Shown here one piece after another: positions 16,489-25,468 of a DNA stretch of 64,000 bases. Origin of the DNA: JBMNFI01 sp050949225. GTDB lineage: Bacteria > Bacillota > Dehalobacteriia > UBA4068. The position numbers were made by a program, and so were the translations under genes. The notes under the pieces are model-generated. The model searched no databases, was not told the DNA's origin, and saw only the letters and a list, made by a program, of their open reading frames with translations. Where the stretch lies: contig JBMNFI010000001.1 of assembly GCA_050949225.1 (NCBI GenBank), forward strand, positions 310,001 to 374,000, read 5' to 3'. Numbering within the stretch: the first letter of the stretch is position 1; every line of letters begins with the position of its first letter.

Positions 16489-17577
16489 CTAATCCACCCC
16501 CACAACATCAAAATTCTTTAATTTGGGGATGACTTCCGAACCCAAAGGAATATTGGTGCTGGCAACACCGTTAAACATGATTTCTCTGACCGAAACCACC
16601 ACATCAGAAGACAAAATCACCAAACCCGTTTCAATATAATTTACCTGATCATCATGATAAGATATCTCCCTGAAAAAGTCCTCTATCAGGGGTCTCAGCA
16701 CAGTGACAGCACTTTCGGGAGTATAACCGTAAGCCAGTTTTAAAGCGACCTCCACATCAATTTCCTGATAGTCGGCCGTCCCGACCTCCACCCGCGCGCC
16801 AATCGGCGCTTGACCGTTGCCAAGGCCTCTTTGATCCGGATCTAAATAGTTTTGAAAATCTTCTATCAAAGCCGGGTCTGCCTGGTCATTAAGACTGTTT
16901 AAAATGCTCACCTTAATGTCAAAAATCTCCTCATAACCGGTAAAAACCCGTGCACGCCCAATACCTTCATATTCCTCCGCCCAAGTTAAATATTGGTTGA
17001 CATTGCCATTTTGCGCCTCACCGCCCCGCAACAGGCGCCAAATCCGCTCCTTCAGCTTTTCATCAGTTTCGGTTTCTTGACCATAAACAATCACCCCCGC
17101 CAGCTCAGCATAGGTCAAACCGGGCAAATCATTAATCGCCGCCAGCTCCCCCTGATAATAATTCCCCTCTTCGCCGGCCTTTTCACATTCCAATTTATAC
17201 TGCCCCTCGCTCAAGCGCTCCATCACGACAAAGTTGAGATTATCTTTCCCGTCAAGCGTGGAAAAACGACTGCCCAATGGCACATCAAATAATTCGTCAT
17301 CTTGATAAAAACACCCCTTACGCACGGACTTAACGGCTGATCGCCTCTCAATGCCCAACTCTTCCGCGCGCAAATCCAGCGCCTTTTCACTGGCGGTTCC
17401 CACAAAAGTATTTTCATATGCCGCCCTCAACACTTCATAAGATTCCGCCAATTCATAAGCCGCCGGCGCCAAAGCATCAAAAATAATGCTGCCCTCCCTT
17501 TTATCAAGGTCATCCGAAATACGTGACAGCATTCTGTCCAGAATAACTTCATATGTATAATTATCCAAATTAATCAT
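16489..17577 (-). CDS. baseplate J/gp47 family protein (XkdT-like)
   Basis: A 362-aa wedge component of the contractile-tail baseplate. Evidence: YEVILDRMLSRISDDLDKREGSIIFDALAPAAYELAESY at the N-terminus, GxxARVFTGYEEIFDIKVSIL and the beta-rich C-terminus (IYIETGLVILSSDV-like) typical of gp47/XkdT. The start at 17577 overlaps the stop of the upstream gene by 4 bp (ATGA) and has a GGGAGG site. Confidence 0.88.
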   Translation of the reverse strand: MINLDNYTYEVILDRMLSRISDDLDKREGSIIFDALAPAAYELAESYEVLRAAYENTFVGTASEKALDLRAEELGIERRSAVKSVRKGCFYQDDELFDVPLGSRFSTLDGKDNLNFVVMERLSEGQYKLECEKAGEEGNYYQGELAAINDLPGLTYAELAGVIVYGQETETDEKLKERIWRLLRGGEAQNGNVNQYLTWAEEYEGIGRARVFTGYEEIFDIKVSILNSLNDQADPALIEDFQNYLDPDQRGLGNGQAPIGARVEVGTADYQEIDVEVALKLAYGYTPESAVTVLRPLIEDFFREISYHDDQVNYIETGLVILSSDVVVSVREIMFNGVASTNIPLGSEVIPKLKNFDVVGVD

Positions 17578-18041
17578 GCTATTTCCAGCCTCCCTTCCAC
17601 ATAATTTTTCTCGCCATTTTGCCCCCTCAGACAAAAACGCACCGTCAAAGCATCGCCTTTTTTAGTAAAGTGAAAATCCTCAACCGCCGCAATTCGCTCG
17701 TCTAAAAGCATCGTTTCCGTGATCCGATTTTTTAACTCGCTTTCCACAAAATGATGATCCAGGCCGATCAAATCATCCACCGGCAAACCGTAATGCTCGC
17801 TGTAAATGGGATAGACTCCCGCCGGAGTCAAAAGCTTTTTATAAACCGCCTGAGACAAAGCCTCGATCCCATCTGTGAACCCCCTGATCCAACCTCTTTT
17901 TATATCCAGCCGCTGCGTGCGTGAAGGGTAGTTTACCAGCACTTCTTCGATATCCAAGCCCTCATCATCAGGCAGCACACGCGGCATAAAATCCACCCTG
18001 CCGGCATATCCTTCGTCCTGATATTCAATCCTTTCCACCAT
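17574..18041 (-). CDS. phage protein of DUF2634 family (XkdS-like, gp25-type baseplate subunit)
   Basis: A 155-aa protein with RTQRLDIKRGWIRGFTDGIEALSQAVYKKLLTPAGVYPIYSEHYGLPVDDLIG, the DUF2634 signature, and a C-terminal strand-rich part (DALTVRFCLRGQNGEKN). It takes the place of gp25/XkdS, which initiates sheath polymerisation at the baseplate in contractile tails. Tightly packed between DUF2577 and gp47 genes. Confidence 0.85.
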   Translation of the reverse strand: MVERIEYQDEGYAGRVDFMPRVLPDDEGLDIEEVLVNYPSRTQRLDIKRGWIRGFTDGIEALSQAVYKKLLTPAGVYPIYSEHYGLPVDDLIGLDHHFVESELKNRITETMLLDERIAAVEDFHFTKKGDALTVRFCLRGQNGEKNYVEGRLEIA

Positions 18042-18044
18042 AAT

Positions 18045-18368
18045 TTACTGCACCACCTTTCCCAACACCACAAAAGTCTGCCCTCGTCCGGCCTTCAGCA
18101 GCACCAAACGATCCCCCACTGTAAGAGCATTTTTGACAAAACCCTGCGCCCCGCTACATTCTACAGGCAGCTGATCATCCGTCACGGCCGTTGTCAAAAG
18201 TAAATCTTTCTGCTCCAGCGTCAGCTTATCATGCAGTTTAACTCGTAAAGGCGCCTCTGAAACCACCGTACCCAGAGCATAATCCGTCAAATCCCAATTG
18301 TTTAAAGAATTTTCTACCAGATGCTTAAGCATGTTATTTAATGGCTGTACATCTAAATGCTGCTCCAT
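18045..18368 (-). CDS. phage protein of DUF2577 family (XkdR-like)
   Basis: A 107-aa protein started at ATG 18368 behind TTAGGAG. Residues around DYALGTVVSEAPLRVKLHDKLTLEQKDLLLTT and VGDRLVLLKAGRGQTFVVLGKV match the DUF2577 OB-like fold found between XkdQ and XkdS in PBSX-type tails, likely a spike/hub-associated baseplate part. Confidence 0.82.
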   Translation of the reverse strand: MEQHLDVQPLNNMLKHLVENSLNNWDLTDYALGTVVSEAPLRVKLHDKLTLEQKDLLLTTAVTDDQLPVECSGAQGFVKNALTVGDRLVLLKAGRGQTFVVLGKVVQ

Positions 18369-18379
18369 TTTCATCACTC

Positions 18380-19966
18380 CTAAAAGAAATTCAGCGGATT
18401 ATAACCGCTGGGATAACTGTAAGAACCCTTATGAATCTCCAAATGCAAATGCCTGCCGCTGACATTACCGGTGCTGCCCTCAACCCCCAAGCAGCTACTG
18501 CTGTCCACTCGCTGCCCTAAGCTTACATAAATATTCGATAAATGTGCATATAAACTCAAGTAGCCGTCATCATGCTTGACGATTACATGCTTGCCATAAG
18601 AGCGATCTGTGGCAACTTTGGAGACTTTTCCGGTAGTAACGGCATAAATATTTTTACTGCCCGTACCGACAAAATCCACCCCGCTGTGCCAGCCGCAAGC
18701 CCAAGCGGCGCCCTTGACCTTATAACGGCAAGTAATGGTAAAGCCGCTATGATGTGGATAACGATAAGGCCTGCTACCGCCTTTACTCACAGTACCGGAA
18801 CCGCTTTTGGCGCTGGACTTTTTAAAGCTCTCCTGCGCCCTTTGAGCGGCTTTTTGAGCGGCTTTATAAGAAGAAAGCTCGAATTCCTTTTTCTCCAGAG
18901 TGGCCACGCTATAATTACTGTCCGGCTGATAGAAAATTTCACAATCCAGCTCCATGGTGTGGCTGCCGGCGCTAAAATGATGACGAGCGCTGTTAACCAA
19001 CAGCCGCTGCGCCAGATTAATATCGCCCATACCGGGCAGATAAACCGCCACCGTCGTGCCGGCACGAATCGCCAAAACACCCAAGCAGCGTAAACGCACC
19101 GTCCGCTGCGGTCGATTGTACTGCTCCAGCTTGGATAAAGCCAGCTTTTTGGCATCATGTGCGCTCAAATTGGCATCAATCTTCTCATAATGCTGCAGCA
19201 GCCCCCACCTTTTCAGCGTGGAAGGCGAATTAGCGATAAAAGCATCCGCCAAACCGCCCGTCTCTGTCGGCCTGATCAGCTTGATGTAGTTATAAGTCTT
19301 TTTATCAATCGAAGTCTGATAGTTGTAGCCTGCGGTAAAGCTGCCTTCCCCCAAAAGATGCTTGGTGGCTAATTTTTCCACCGCCTGCAAATTCAGCAGA
19401 CCAAAACTGTCATAAAGCAGATATTTTTGACCGGTGGCCTCCTCCGTTTCTTGAATCGCCCTGGTAATCGTGTCCAAGCATTCCTTATCATCCACCACCA
19501 GCGAGGGAATTTTGTACTTGCTGTCAGCGACATGCCCCCACCTCAGCCCAAAATCATCCGCCATCTTTTTGACGATGGCACCGGCCGTCTGATTGCTGAA
19601 ATTGTAGCTCTGCCGCGCCTTTAAAAAACGCAGCTGATCATAACAGGTGGTGAAAATCTCACCTTTTTCATTTTTGTCTTTACTGAAAACATAACCCTTG
19701 AAAACCTTCACATCATTGACTAAAAGAGTGACCTGATCACCCTCTAAATAACTGACTTTCAGATCTTTAACCAGATTAAAGTCCAGCTGGCCCGGCGAAC
19801 CTAAAAGTCTGGTCGTCCAAGTAAGGTCACGGATCAGCATGCTGACATCTTGAATACGTTTTTCATTTCTGCTGGCAATAATCAGCTGATAATCCAGACG
19901 AGGCACGAACCTGGCCGCATTACTGTAGGTGACGTTTTTACCGTCTAATTTAATTTGTCCGCTCAT
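18380..19966 (-). CDS. phage baseplate hub protein (XkdQ-like) fused to an M23 peptidase domain
   Basis: A 528-aa two-part protein. Residues ~1-360 resemble XkdQ/gp27-type hub proteins (IRDLTWTTRLLGSPGQLDFNL, TAGAIVKKMADDFGL, YNYIKLIRPTETGG). Residues ~400-528 form a lysostaphin-type M23 metallopeptidase: GWHSGVDFVG gives the HxxxD zinc ligands and GRHLHLEIH the HxH motif. Such tail-borne lysins open peptidoglycan during DNA injection. An Ala/Gln/Ser-rich linker joins the parts. Start overlaps the upstream stop by 4 bp. Confidence 0.88.
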   Translation of the reverse strand: MSGQIKLDGKNVTYSNAARFVPRLDYQLIIASRNEKRIQDVSMLIRDLTWTTRLLGSPGQLDFNLVKDLKVSYLEGDQVTLLVNDVKVFKGYVFSKDKNEKGEIFTTCYDQLRFLKARQSYNFSNQTAGAIVKKMADDFGLRWGHVADSKYKIPSLVVDDKECLDTITRAIQETEEATGQKYLLYDSFGLLNLQAVEKLATKHLLGEGSFTAGYNYQTSIDKKTYNYIKLIRPTETGGLADAFIANSPSTLKRWGLLQHYEKIDANLSAHDAKKLALSKLEQYNRPQRTVRLRCLGVLAIRAGTTVAVYLPGMGDINLAQRLLVNSARHHFSAGSHTMELDCEIFYQPDSNYSVATLEKKEFELSSYKAAQKAAQRAQESFKKSSAKSGSGTVSKGGSRPYRYPHHSGFTITCRYKVKGAAWACGWHSGVDFVGTGSKNIYAVTTGKVSKVATDRSYGKHVIVKHDDGYLSLYAHLSNIYVSLGQRVDSSSCLGVEGSTGNVSGRHLHLEIHKGSYSYPSGYNPLNFF

Positions 19967-20388
19967 TTTAACACCCTCACATAAAAAGCCCGATGCTCTG
20001 TAAATTCAATGTCAAAAAAGACCGTTCCCACCTCTCCGCCCTGCTCATAATAGTTAAAATTTTTGATAATGCAGCTAAAGTTGGAATCCCACAAAGATTT
20101 ACCGCAGGGGTCTTTTCTGATTAAAAACACCCGAATAACCTCTTTTTGCAGCATGATTTGATCAATTTGCGCCAGCTTAGTCCCGGGATCATCCGCCGCC
20201 GTAAAAAACGCCGCAAAAGACATGGTCTTAAGCCGCCGCTTTCGGGGAATGACCACCGCCCCCACCTGCAAAAGATTGTAGCCGGCATCATCACCGGGAA
20301 CGGAAATGGTGATCCTTTCGGGATTAGTTGGTAAATCGATCGTCCCCTGACTGGGGCTTATGATAGATATTTTGTAAATAGTCCTCAC
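19963..20388 (-). CDS. phage tail protein (XkdP N-terminal-like, no LysM)
   Basis: A 141-aa protein with IYKISIISPSQGTIDLPTNPERITISVPGDDAGYNLLQVG and IRVFLIRKDPCGKSLWDSNFSCIIKNFNYYEQGGEVGTVFFDIEF (shown in parts), positioned between tape measure and hub as XkdP is in PBSX. The LysM domain present at the end of many XkdP homologues is not seen. The start is a GTG very close to AAAAAGGGA, so it is uncertain by a few codons. Confidence 0.65.
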   Translation of the reverse strand: MRTIYKISIISPSQGTIDLPTNPERITISVPGDDAGYNLLQVGAVVIPRKRRLKTMSFAAFFTAADDPGTKLAQIDQIMLQKEVIRVFLIRKDPCGKSLWDSNFSCIIKNFNYYEQGGEVGTVFFDIEFTEHRAFYVRVLK

Positions 20389-20430
20389 TCCCTTTTTGAA
20401 ATAAAAACCTACCTTACCAAAAACGTCGGC

Positions 20431-21486
20431 TTAATAATACCCCGGAAAAACATTGCCGGAAGAGGCCAAACCTTGAGCCATCTTCTGCGTCAAAACGTCC
20501 AAAATCTGTTGCGCAATCTCCTCTGCATCGTTTTTGGCCTCAACATTGATAGTAATTTCCGGCGATTTGTCAGCCCCCTCAGCAAGCATTTTCATCAAAA
20601 TCACAGGGTCAATTTTACCATCGCCGCTCGCCTGAAATAAGCCGGCGGCTTCCTCCTTGCCCGGCTGATAAACCCCCTGCTGATACCCTCTTTTTGCAGA
20701 AACAAGATCATCCTGAATCGCCACATAAGCTCCGCCGGCAAGACCCACCTTCTGCCCCCAGGTGCCGCTCATTTTCCTCTCTTCCTCCAAAAGCAGCTTT
20801 TTAAAAAGAGCACCGGCATTTTGCCCCCTTGTCGGCGAAAAAGCAACTGCTTGCAGCAGATTAGCAAACTCTTCATCCTTTTTTGCCAGATAGTCGATTG
20901 ACTTAGCGCCGCCACTACTCAAGCTATCAAAAGTATCCGCACCTTTTCCCGCCGACCTCGCCAAAATCCCCGCATCCTCTGGTAAGGACTGCCGGCCATT
21001 TTTCACCAACCTGCCGACAAGCCCCGTTAATTCTGCCTTTAAGCTCTCGATGTTGGCCTTTTCGTTTGGCAATGTCTCTATTTTCAACATGGCGCCAAAA
21101 GCCTCCGAAAATTTATCCAGCGCCTCTGCCTTGAGCTTTTCCGCCGCCTTTGGCCATAAAAAATCAGCAAAACTTGCCAGCAGCTGAAACTCTCTGGTGA
21201 GCTTTTCCTCCTGAAAAGCCTTAAAAGCGGCTCCTGAAAAAGGCGCCGTCTTGCCCTCTCCCTGCGGTATAAGTTTTAAAATATGTGAATTATCCGGACT
21301 TTTGCTTAAGCTGTCAAAACGCCTCTGCTGCCTGCTCAACATCTCGACATTGTTTGCCACCAAAATATTTAACGAATTATTAATTAGCGAATTAATCAAG
21401 CCGCCTGCGGCAAAAACCGCCTCCGTACCGGCCACAGCACTGTGCAACAGCTCGCTGTTTTGTCGATGCTCCTCTAAAATCGCCAT
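20431..21486 (-). CDS. probable short tail tape measure protein
   Basis: A 351-aa, mostly helical, Ala/Leu/Lys-rich protein in the tape-measure position between the tail chaperones and the XkdP-like gene. No transmembrane tape-measure hydrophobic block, peptidase or transglycosylase domain is seen, and it is much shorter than the 600-1300+ aa usual for PBSX-type tails. The start at 21486 has GGGGGAGG 9 bp upstream. It may be a reduced tape measure or a substitute tail protein; sequence similarity alone would not tell me. Confidence 0.5.
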   Translation of the reverse strand: MAILEEHRQNSELLHSAVAGTEAVFAAGGLINSLINNSLNILVANNVEMLSRQQRRFDSLSKSPDNSHILKLIPQGEGKTAPFSGAAFKAFQEEKLTREFQLLASFADFLWPKAAEKLKAEALDKFSEAFGAMLKIETLPNEKANIESLKAELTGLVGRLVKNGRQSLPEDAGILARSAGKGADTFDSLSSGGAKSIDYLAKKDEEFANLLQAVAFSPTRGQNAGALFKKLLLEEERKMSGTWGQKVGLAGGAYVAIQDDLVSAKRGYQQGVYQPGKEEAAGLFQASGDGKIDPVILMKMLAEGADKSPEITINVEAKNDAEEIAQQILDVLTQKMAQGLASSGNVFPGYY

Positions 21487-21729
21487 CCCTTTTGCCTCCC
21501 CCATTTTTATTAAAAAAGCCCACTGCCAAAGCAGCCTGCTCATGTCAACTGTTTTATTGTCTTTATTATAGTAAAGCCTCCTCTAACCATCAGCGGCAAA
21601 CTTTCCCAGACCCCACAACCACCGCCCTGCACTCTGCGGTTTCACCAACCTACTTCTTGCAGTTTCTACCAGCCCCACAAACTCAATACCTACCACCCTA
21701 ACACACCTTCACACCGGCTATTAGATACA

Positions 21730-21765
21730 GGAAAGATCCGTTGCCTAAATGCAACGGATCTTTCC
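21730..21765. other. perfect 15-bp inverted repeat in a non-coding gap of the tail operon
   Basis: GGAAAGATCCGTTGC (21730-21744) and its exact complement (21751-21765) flank a 6-nt loop. Neither side has a T-run, so it is not a standard terminator. It sits in the only sizeable gap (about 21570-21855) of an otherwise tightly packed tail operon. Apart from this hairpin I see no gene there. Confidence 0.75.
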
Positions 21766-21855
21766 CAACCTATTATCTCTCAACCGACCCCTACTATTTG
21801 ACCCTCAAGCCAAACCAATCTTTGCCACTACAAAAGAGCAGCTCAGGCGCAGCCT

Positions 21856-22424
21856 TTAACAGCGCCCGAGCCTTGCTTGAGCCTTACGCTCCTCTCCCAG
21901 CTGATAATTTATCATGGCGATCACCGCCGCCTTTTCCCGAGCGCCCAACCCCGTAAATTCCGTCGGCCGCCAACCAAAATGGTGGAGAGCATACATGGCA
22001 TAAAAACTTTCGCCATCGCCCTCCTCTAGGAGTTTTTTACTTCATCAACCAGCTCATTAACATCTTGCCCAAATCCGGATAATTGAGAAATTTCATTGAC
22101 CAACTGAGTAATTTCCCCCGCCATCAAAACCTTGTTGACAAACTCCTGCGGCGAAGTACAACCGGCCTTTTCCAAAGCCCTCACATCACGAAAGTCCGGC
22201 TCAAGCGTATGATTAAGCAGCACCAGCATACTAAAACGCTCATTGTTGAAAACGGCTTTACCGCCTTTTTCAACCTTGCGACACTGCTGAGTGTAGCTTT
22301 CCAGCTCGCTTGAAGTCATGGCACGAATTTTAAACTTAAAATCCTTCAACCTCTGGGAAAGCACCAGCTCCTTGCTTAAATTATCAATCGGATGACTGGC
22401 CAAAAAGTCCAATAATGTCGTCAT
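21856..22424 (-). CDS. frameshifted tail assembly chaperone (gpGT-like fusion)
   Basis: A -1 slip on A AAA AAC (22038-22032) avoids the TAG and opens a 58-codon extension: LLEEGDGESFYAMYALHHFG..., then PTEFTGLGAREKAAVIAMI... to the stop at 21856. The extension has the downstream-ORF pattern of phage tail chaperones (FYxMYAxxHxxW-P-x-EF with REKA-IIAMI) but no start codon of its own in that frame with a binding site. The fusion would be 189 aa. Frameshifted G/GT pairs are a well-known conserved feature of long-tailed phages, so function as a tape-measure chaperone is expected. Confidence 0.85.
22026..22424 (-). CDS. phage tail assembly chaperone (XkdN-like, zero-frame product)
   Basis: A 132-aa protein in the position of XkdN/lambda gpG, between tail tube and tape measure genes. 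Its middle (LKDFKFKIRAMTSSELESYTQQC and FRDVRALEKAGCTSPQEFVNKVLMAGEITQLVNEI, shown in parts) matches the tail chaperone family. The ATG overlaps the tube gene's stop by one base (TAATG). The last codons GTA AAA AAC TCC TAG contain the slippery heptamer A AAA AAC. Confidence 0.88.
   Translation of the reverse strand: MTTLLDFLASHPIDNLSKELVLSQRLKDFKFKIRAMTSSELESYTQQCRKVEKGGKAVFNNERFSMLVLLNHTLEPDFRDVRALEKAGCTSPQEFVNKVLMAGEITQLVNEISQLSGFGQDVNELVDEVKNS
22032..22038 (-). promoter_or_regulatory. programmed -1 ribosomal frameshift site A AAA AAC
   Basis: Heptamer in the X XXY YYZ register of the zero frame, six bases before the zero-frame stop codon, linking it to the conserved downstream chaperone frame. 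Confidence 0.85.
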
Positions 22425-22915
22425 TATTTATCCTCCCTGCCTGTATATTGCGGCAAACCGAAATCCTCCATCACCGTATAATCTTCATATTTGAAACTAA
22501 CCTCCATGGTCAAGCTATCAGCAGTTGTCGCATCCAAAGAAGCCAGCGGCAAATTGCCGGTCAGTACACAACCCGTAAAAGCAACGCTGCGGCGACCCAG
22601 CGAAGTGGCAGGATCTTCATTAATAATTAAAAGATCAAAAGGCTCGTATTGTCCCGTGCGGCGATACTTTTCCATGATTTCACCAAAAATCGCCACCGCA
22701 TAATAATTGATGCTCATCGTACCGGCACCATCCACGCCGGCCATGGCAGTCTGCGTTTTCACCGTCCCGACGGTGCTCATGGTGCGCTCTTTAATCGTAT
22801 CGTGCGCCTCGATTTTCTGCACCCCCGGCACCTCAAAACGCCGCCCGGAAATCGTCAAATAAACGCTGCCGCATTTACCGTCTACCGCATCCTGAATTTT
22901 CAGATACAAACTCAT
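22424..22915 (-). CDS. phage tail tube protein (XkdM-like)
   Basis: A 163-aa inner tail tube protein of PBSX type: VYLTISGRRFEVPGVQKIEA, TVGTVKTQTAMAGVDGAGTMSI and FTGCVLTGNLPLASLDA are the conserved parts. It follows the sheath gene after 1 bp and has an AGGTGGGATAGG leader, the standard sheath-tube-chaperone order. Confidence 0.9.
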   Translation of the reverse strand: MSLYLKIQDAVDGKCGSVYLTISGRRFEVPGVQKIEAHDTIKERTMSTVGTVKTQTAMAGVDGAGTMSINYYAVAIFGEIMEKYRRTGQYEPFDLLIINEDPATSLGRRSVAFTGCVLTGNLPLASLDATTADSLTMEVSFKYEDYTVMEDFGLPQYTGREDK

Positions 22916-22916
22916 C

Positions 22917-24236
22917 CTATCCCACCTCCACAGTCATATAAAGTTTTTCCATGCTGTCCAGCGGCCAAATCCCCAAAGTCACCAAAACGCTGTCTTTGCT
23001 GCCGCCTTCAGCAACCTGAATATCCTCTTTAATATCCAAGTTTTCAATCGCCCCCAGCGCCGCCAAAGAACGGCAATAGTTGATAATATCTGTGCTAAAA
23101 AGCTCACGACCTGCGGCACTGTTGTCCACCTTGCCGAGATAATATTTTTCAAAAATCAGGGCCACCTGATTGGCCACCTCATCCAAAGTACGGATCACAC
23201 GATTTTTGGCAAAAGATTGATCAGTCAGACCGGGCTGATAATTCACCAGCGTGTTAATATCCTGCTCAACCACAATTTTGCCGTCAGAACGCTTGGATAA
23301 GACAAAATAACCCGCCGCCAAAGCCCCCTTGATCTCCTCATTGGACATTTCACCAATAAGCGCCTCGGCATCCTCAACTATTTTATAAGTATTGCTCTTA
23401 TTAATGGTCGCACCTGCCGTAACACCGGTCACCCAAGCGACAAAATCGACCGCCGAAACAGTTTCTTGCGCCGTTCGATAACCTTGCTTAGAGGAAATAA
23501 TCCCCTCATAATCGGCCGCATAATCACAAATAACCCCTTGCACCTTTTTGCCCTGCTCTGCACGCAAATTTTTAATATAATTTTTCAGCTGCAAACCCAA
23601 TGCATCACCCGTAGCCGGAATACCCATCACCTGCCAGGCAAAAGGCAGCATCTTGGCAAAATAAGCATCATAAGCACCCTCAGTAATCTGACCGTTATCA
23701 CCGCCGCAAAGCCCCGTCGGCACGGCCGCCGCCAGCTCGCCCTCACCGCTAAATTTGACCCAGTCATTAGCACACAATTGGCTAATCCCCGTGACCTGTT
23801 GACTGTCCTCCAGTTTGTTATCAAGATACGTATTGACCAAAAAGTCATCGCCATTTTTCACCACCGAGACCTTAAGATCATTACCACGCACCCCGGAGCA
23901 GGCCGCCGTCACCTCTAAATTACCTAAAGTCGCCTCCGCTTTGACCCCGTCGTTAAGACGATAAGCCAGCAGCTTATAACAGTTTTTCAGGCATTCTCTG
24001 AACAATAAGCTACCCTTATCTGCCGCCGTATAACCAATTTTTGTCAGCGATTTACCATCCAATAAATCACTGGATAAAACCTCGATAACCTCGCCTTCTG
24101 CTCCCCAATCCATCACCAGCGGCATCGTCGCCACACCACGATCAGCAGCCGTCGTATAAGGCGAGCGCACACTGGTAAAGTTGATGTACGCACCCGGACG
24201 GATTTTGTTTTCTACCGTAAAAATACCTCCAGCCAT
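22917..24236 (-). CDS. phage tail sheath protein (XkdK-like)
   Basis: A 439-aa contractile sheath subunit. N-terminal IRPGAYINFTSVRSP, the ATLGNLEVTAACSGVRGNDLKVSV insertion domain and the C-terminal DEVANQVALIFEKYYLGKVDN ... DIQVAEGGSKDSVLVTLGIWPLDSMEKLYMTV are typical. Its presence makes this a myovirus-type (contractile) tail. Start overlaps the upstream stop by one base. Confidence 0.93.
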   Translation of the reverse strand: MAGGIFTVENKIRPGAYINFTSVRSPYTTAADRGVATMPLVMDWGAEGEVIEVLSSDLLDGKSLTKIGYTAADKGSLLFRECLKNCYKLLAYRLNDGVKAEATLGNLEVTAACSGVRGNDLKVSVVKNGDDFLVNTYLDNKLEDSQQVTGISQLCANDWVKFSGEGELAAAVPTGLCGGDNGQITEGAYDAYFAKMLPFAWQVMGIPATGDALGLQLKNYIKNLRAEQGKKVQGVICDYAADYEGIISSKQGYRTAQETVSAVDFVAWVTGVTAGATINKSNTYKIVEDAEALIGEMSNEEIKGALAAGYFVLSKRSDGKIVVEQDINTLVNYQPGLTDQSFAKNRVIRTLDEVANQVALIFEKYYLGKVDNSAAGRELFSTDIINYCRSLAALGAIENLDIKEDIQVAEGGSKDSVLVTLGIWPLDSMEKLYMTVEVG

Positions 24237-24661
24237 TAATCAATCACTCCATTCAAATTTAATTTTTCCATGCTGCTTACTGCCTCTTGTAGCGGCTCCA
24301 GCTGCCTACCGTAAGAGACCCGAAAATTAAGCGTCCCTTCTGTGATTTCCAGCTGCATGTTCCGCCCATGGCAAAACTCCCCCTCATACTCGATTAAACG
24401 CAAAAAAACCGTCAATTCATCACCAATTTCCCACAAATCCTCGTAAATCTCCGCCGTCAGCGGCTCCGGAGGAAAATAAGAAACGGTCAGATCATGCTTG
24501 CGCAAAAAACGTCGGCCGACTTCCGGCTGCTCCTGTTGCCCGTTTTGCCAAATAAAAAAGGCGGGCCTTTGAAAACCCCCTCCGACCTGCTCTGTATAAA
24601 TATTAACGCCGGGATAAGCTTTTTCCAGCGTCAAAGCCAAAAGATCAATAATGCTTGTCAT
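24236..24661 (-). CDS. phage tail terminator-like protein
   Basis: A 141-aa protein, IIDLLALTLEKAYPGVNIYTEQV... with FLRKHDLTVSYFPP and LRLIEYEGEFCHGRNMQLEI, the pattern of DUF6838-type tail terminator/completion proteins directly before the sheath gene. Start at ATG 24661 behind GGGGGGTGG. Confidence 0.7.
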   Translation of the reverse strand: MTSIIDLLALTLEKAYPGVNIYTEQVGGGFQRPAFFIWQNGQQEQPEVGRRFLRKHDLTVSYFPPEPLTAEIYEDLWEIGDELTVFLRLIEYEGEFCHGRNMQLEITEGTLNFRVSYGRQLEPLQEAVSSMEKLNLNGVID

Positions 24662-24694
24662 TAACACCACCCCCCACTATTTTTTTAAAAACCC

Positions 24695-25078
24695 CTATAC
24701 CTCACCTGTAAACTGCAGTAAAACCTCCTGATGACTCTGATAAAGCATCGGTTCTCCGGCAATAAACTCCTGCTGATAGCCGTTTTTTGTCACCACCTCA
24801 ATCAGATCCCCGGCCTGAATATCCAAAGCAACGTCACAAAATATCCGTTTTAAAATAGTCTTTTGATAGCCATAATCATGCTTTTCTAAAGTCCGATTGG
24901 GATAAGAAGAGGCATGCGAATTGGCGGAAAAAGCACAAGGAAGATCCTGCATGTCGGCGACCGCTTGATAGACCTGTCGCCGACTGCCATTGGACTTAAG
25001 CTCGCTTTTTACCCGCCTGACCGAAAAAAGGTCATGATAAAATAACCGTCTGTTAATCGCCTGCAGGGCTCTTTTCAT
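24695..25078 (-). CDS. phage head-tail closure/minor structural protein
   Basis: A 127-aa protein (MKRALQAINRRLFYHDLFSV..., ILKRIFCDVALDIQAGDLIEV..., YQQEFIAGEPMLYQSH) with the strand pattern of YqbH/XkdH-like head closure proteins. The ATG at 25078 sits inside the end of the connector gene (26-bp overlap) behind AAAGGGGATG. Confidence 0.65.
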   Translation of the reverse strand: MKRALQAINRRLFYHDLFSVRRVKSELKSNGSRRQVYQAVADMQDLPCAFSANSHASSYPNRTLEKHDYGYQKTILKRIFCDVALDIQAGDLIEVVTKNGYQQEFIAGEPMLYQSHQEVLLQFTGEV

Positions 25079-25427
25079 GACCAAACATCCCCTTTCGGAA
25101 TTTATTCAAAGAATCCGCATAATTATACCGAAGCTGCCCCAAAAACTCCTGCCTTCCTGCTGCACTGAAGCTGTAAGAGGAATCCCCCAAAGAAACCGCC
25201 GTCAAAAATTCGCCCATTTGGGGAAAATCCTCAGGATGATCAGCCTTCACGATATCCACGGCCAGCTGGGCCCAAACATGAAATAATTGCTCGGGAACCG
25301 CTGCTAAACCGCAATAATTTTTGATCAGCTGCTCCGCCTCCGCCAAGGCCGCCTCACTTTGTTGCTCGAAACCCTCCAAAGGGAGCCTGGCTGAAACAAG
25401 CTCCCGTAAAACGCTCTCTTTTGTCAT
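25053..25427 (-). CDS. phage head-tail connector protein (YqbG/gp15-like)
   Basis: A 124-aa mostly helical protein (SVLRELVSARLPLEGFEQQSE..., LIKNYCGLAAVPEQLFHVWAQLAVDIV) in the place of the SPP1 gp15-type adaptor, directly after the coat gene. Start at 25427 with AAGGTGAG upstream. Confidence 0.7.
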   Translation of the reverse strand: MTKESVLRELVSARLPLEGFEQQSEAALAEAEQLIKNYCGLAAVPEQLFHVWAQLAVDIVKADHPEDFPQMGEFLTAVSLGDSSYSFSAAGRQEFLGQLRYNYADSLNKFRKGMFGHEKSPAGD

Positions 25428-25468
25428 GCTTTTACTCACCTTCTTTTTCTCCCGCTCTTTTAAAAGCC

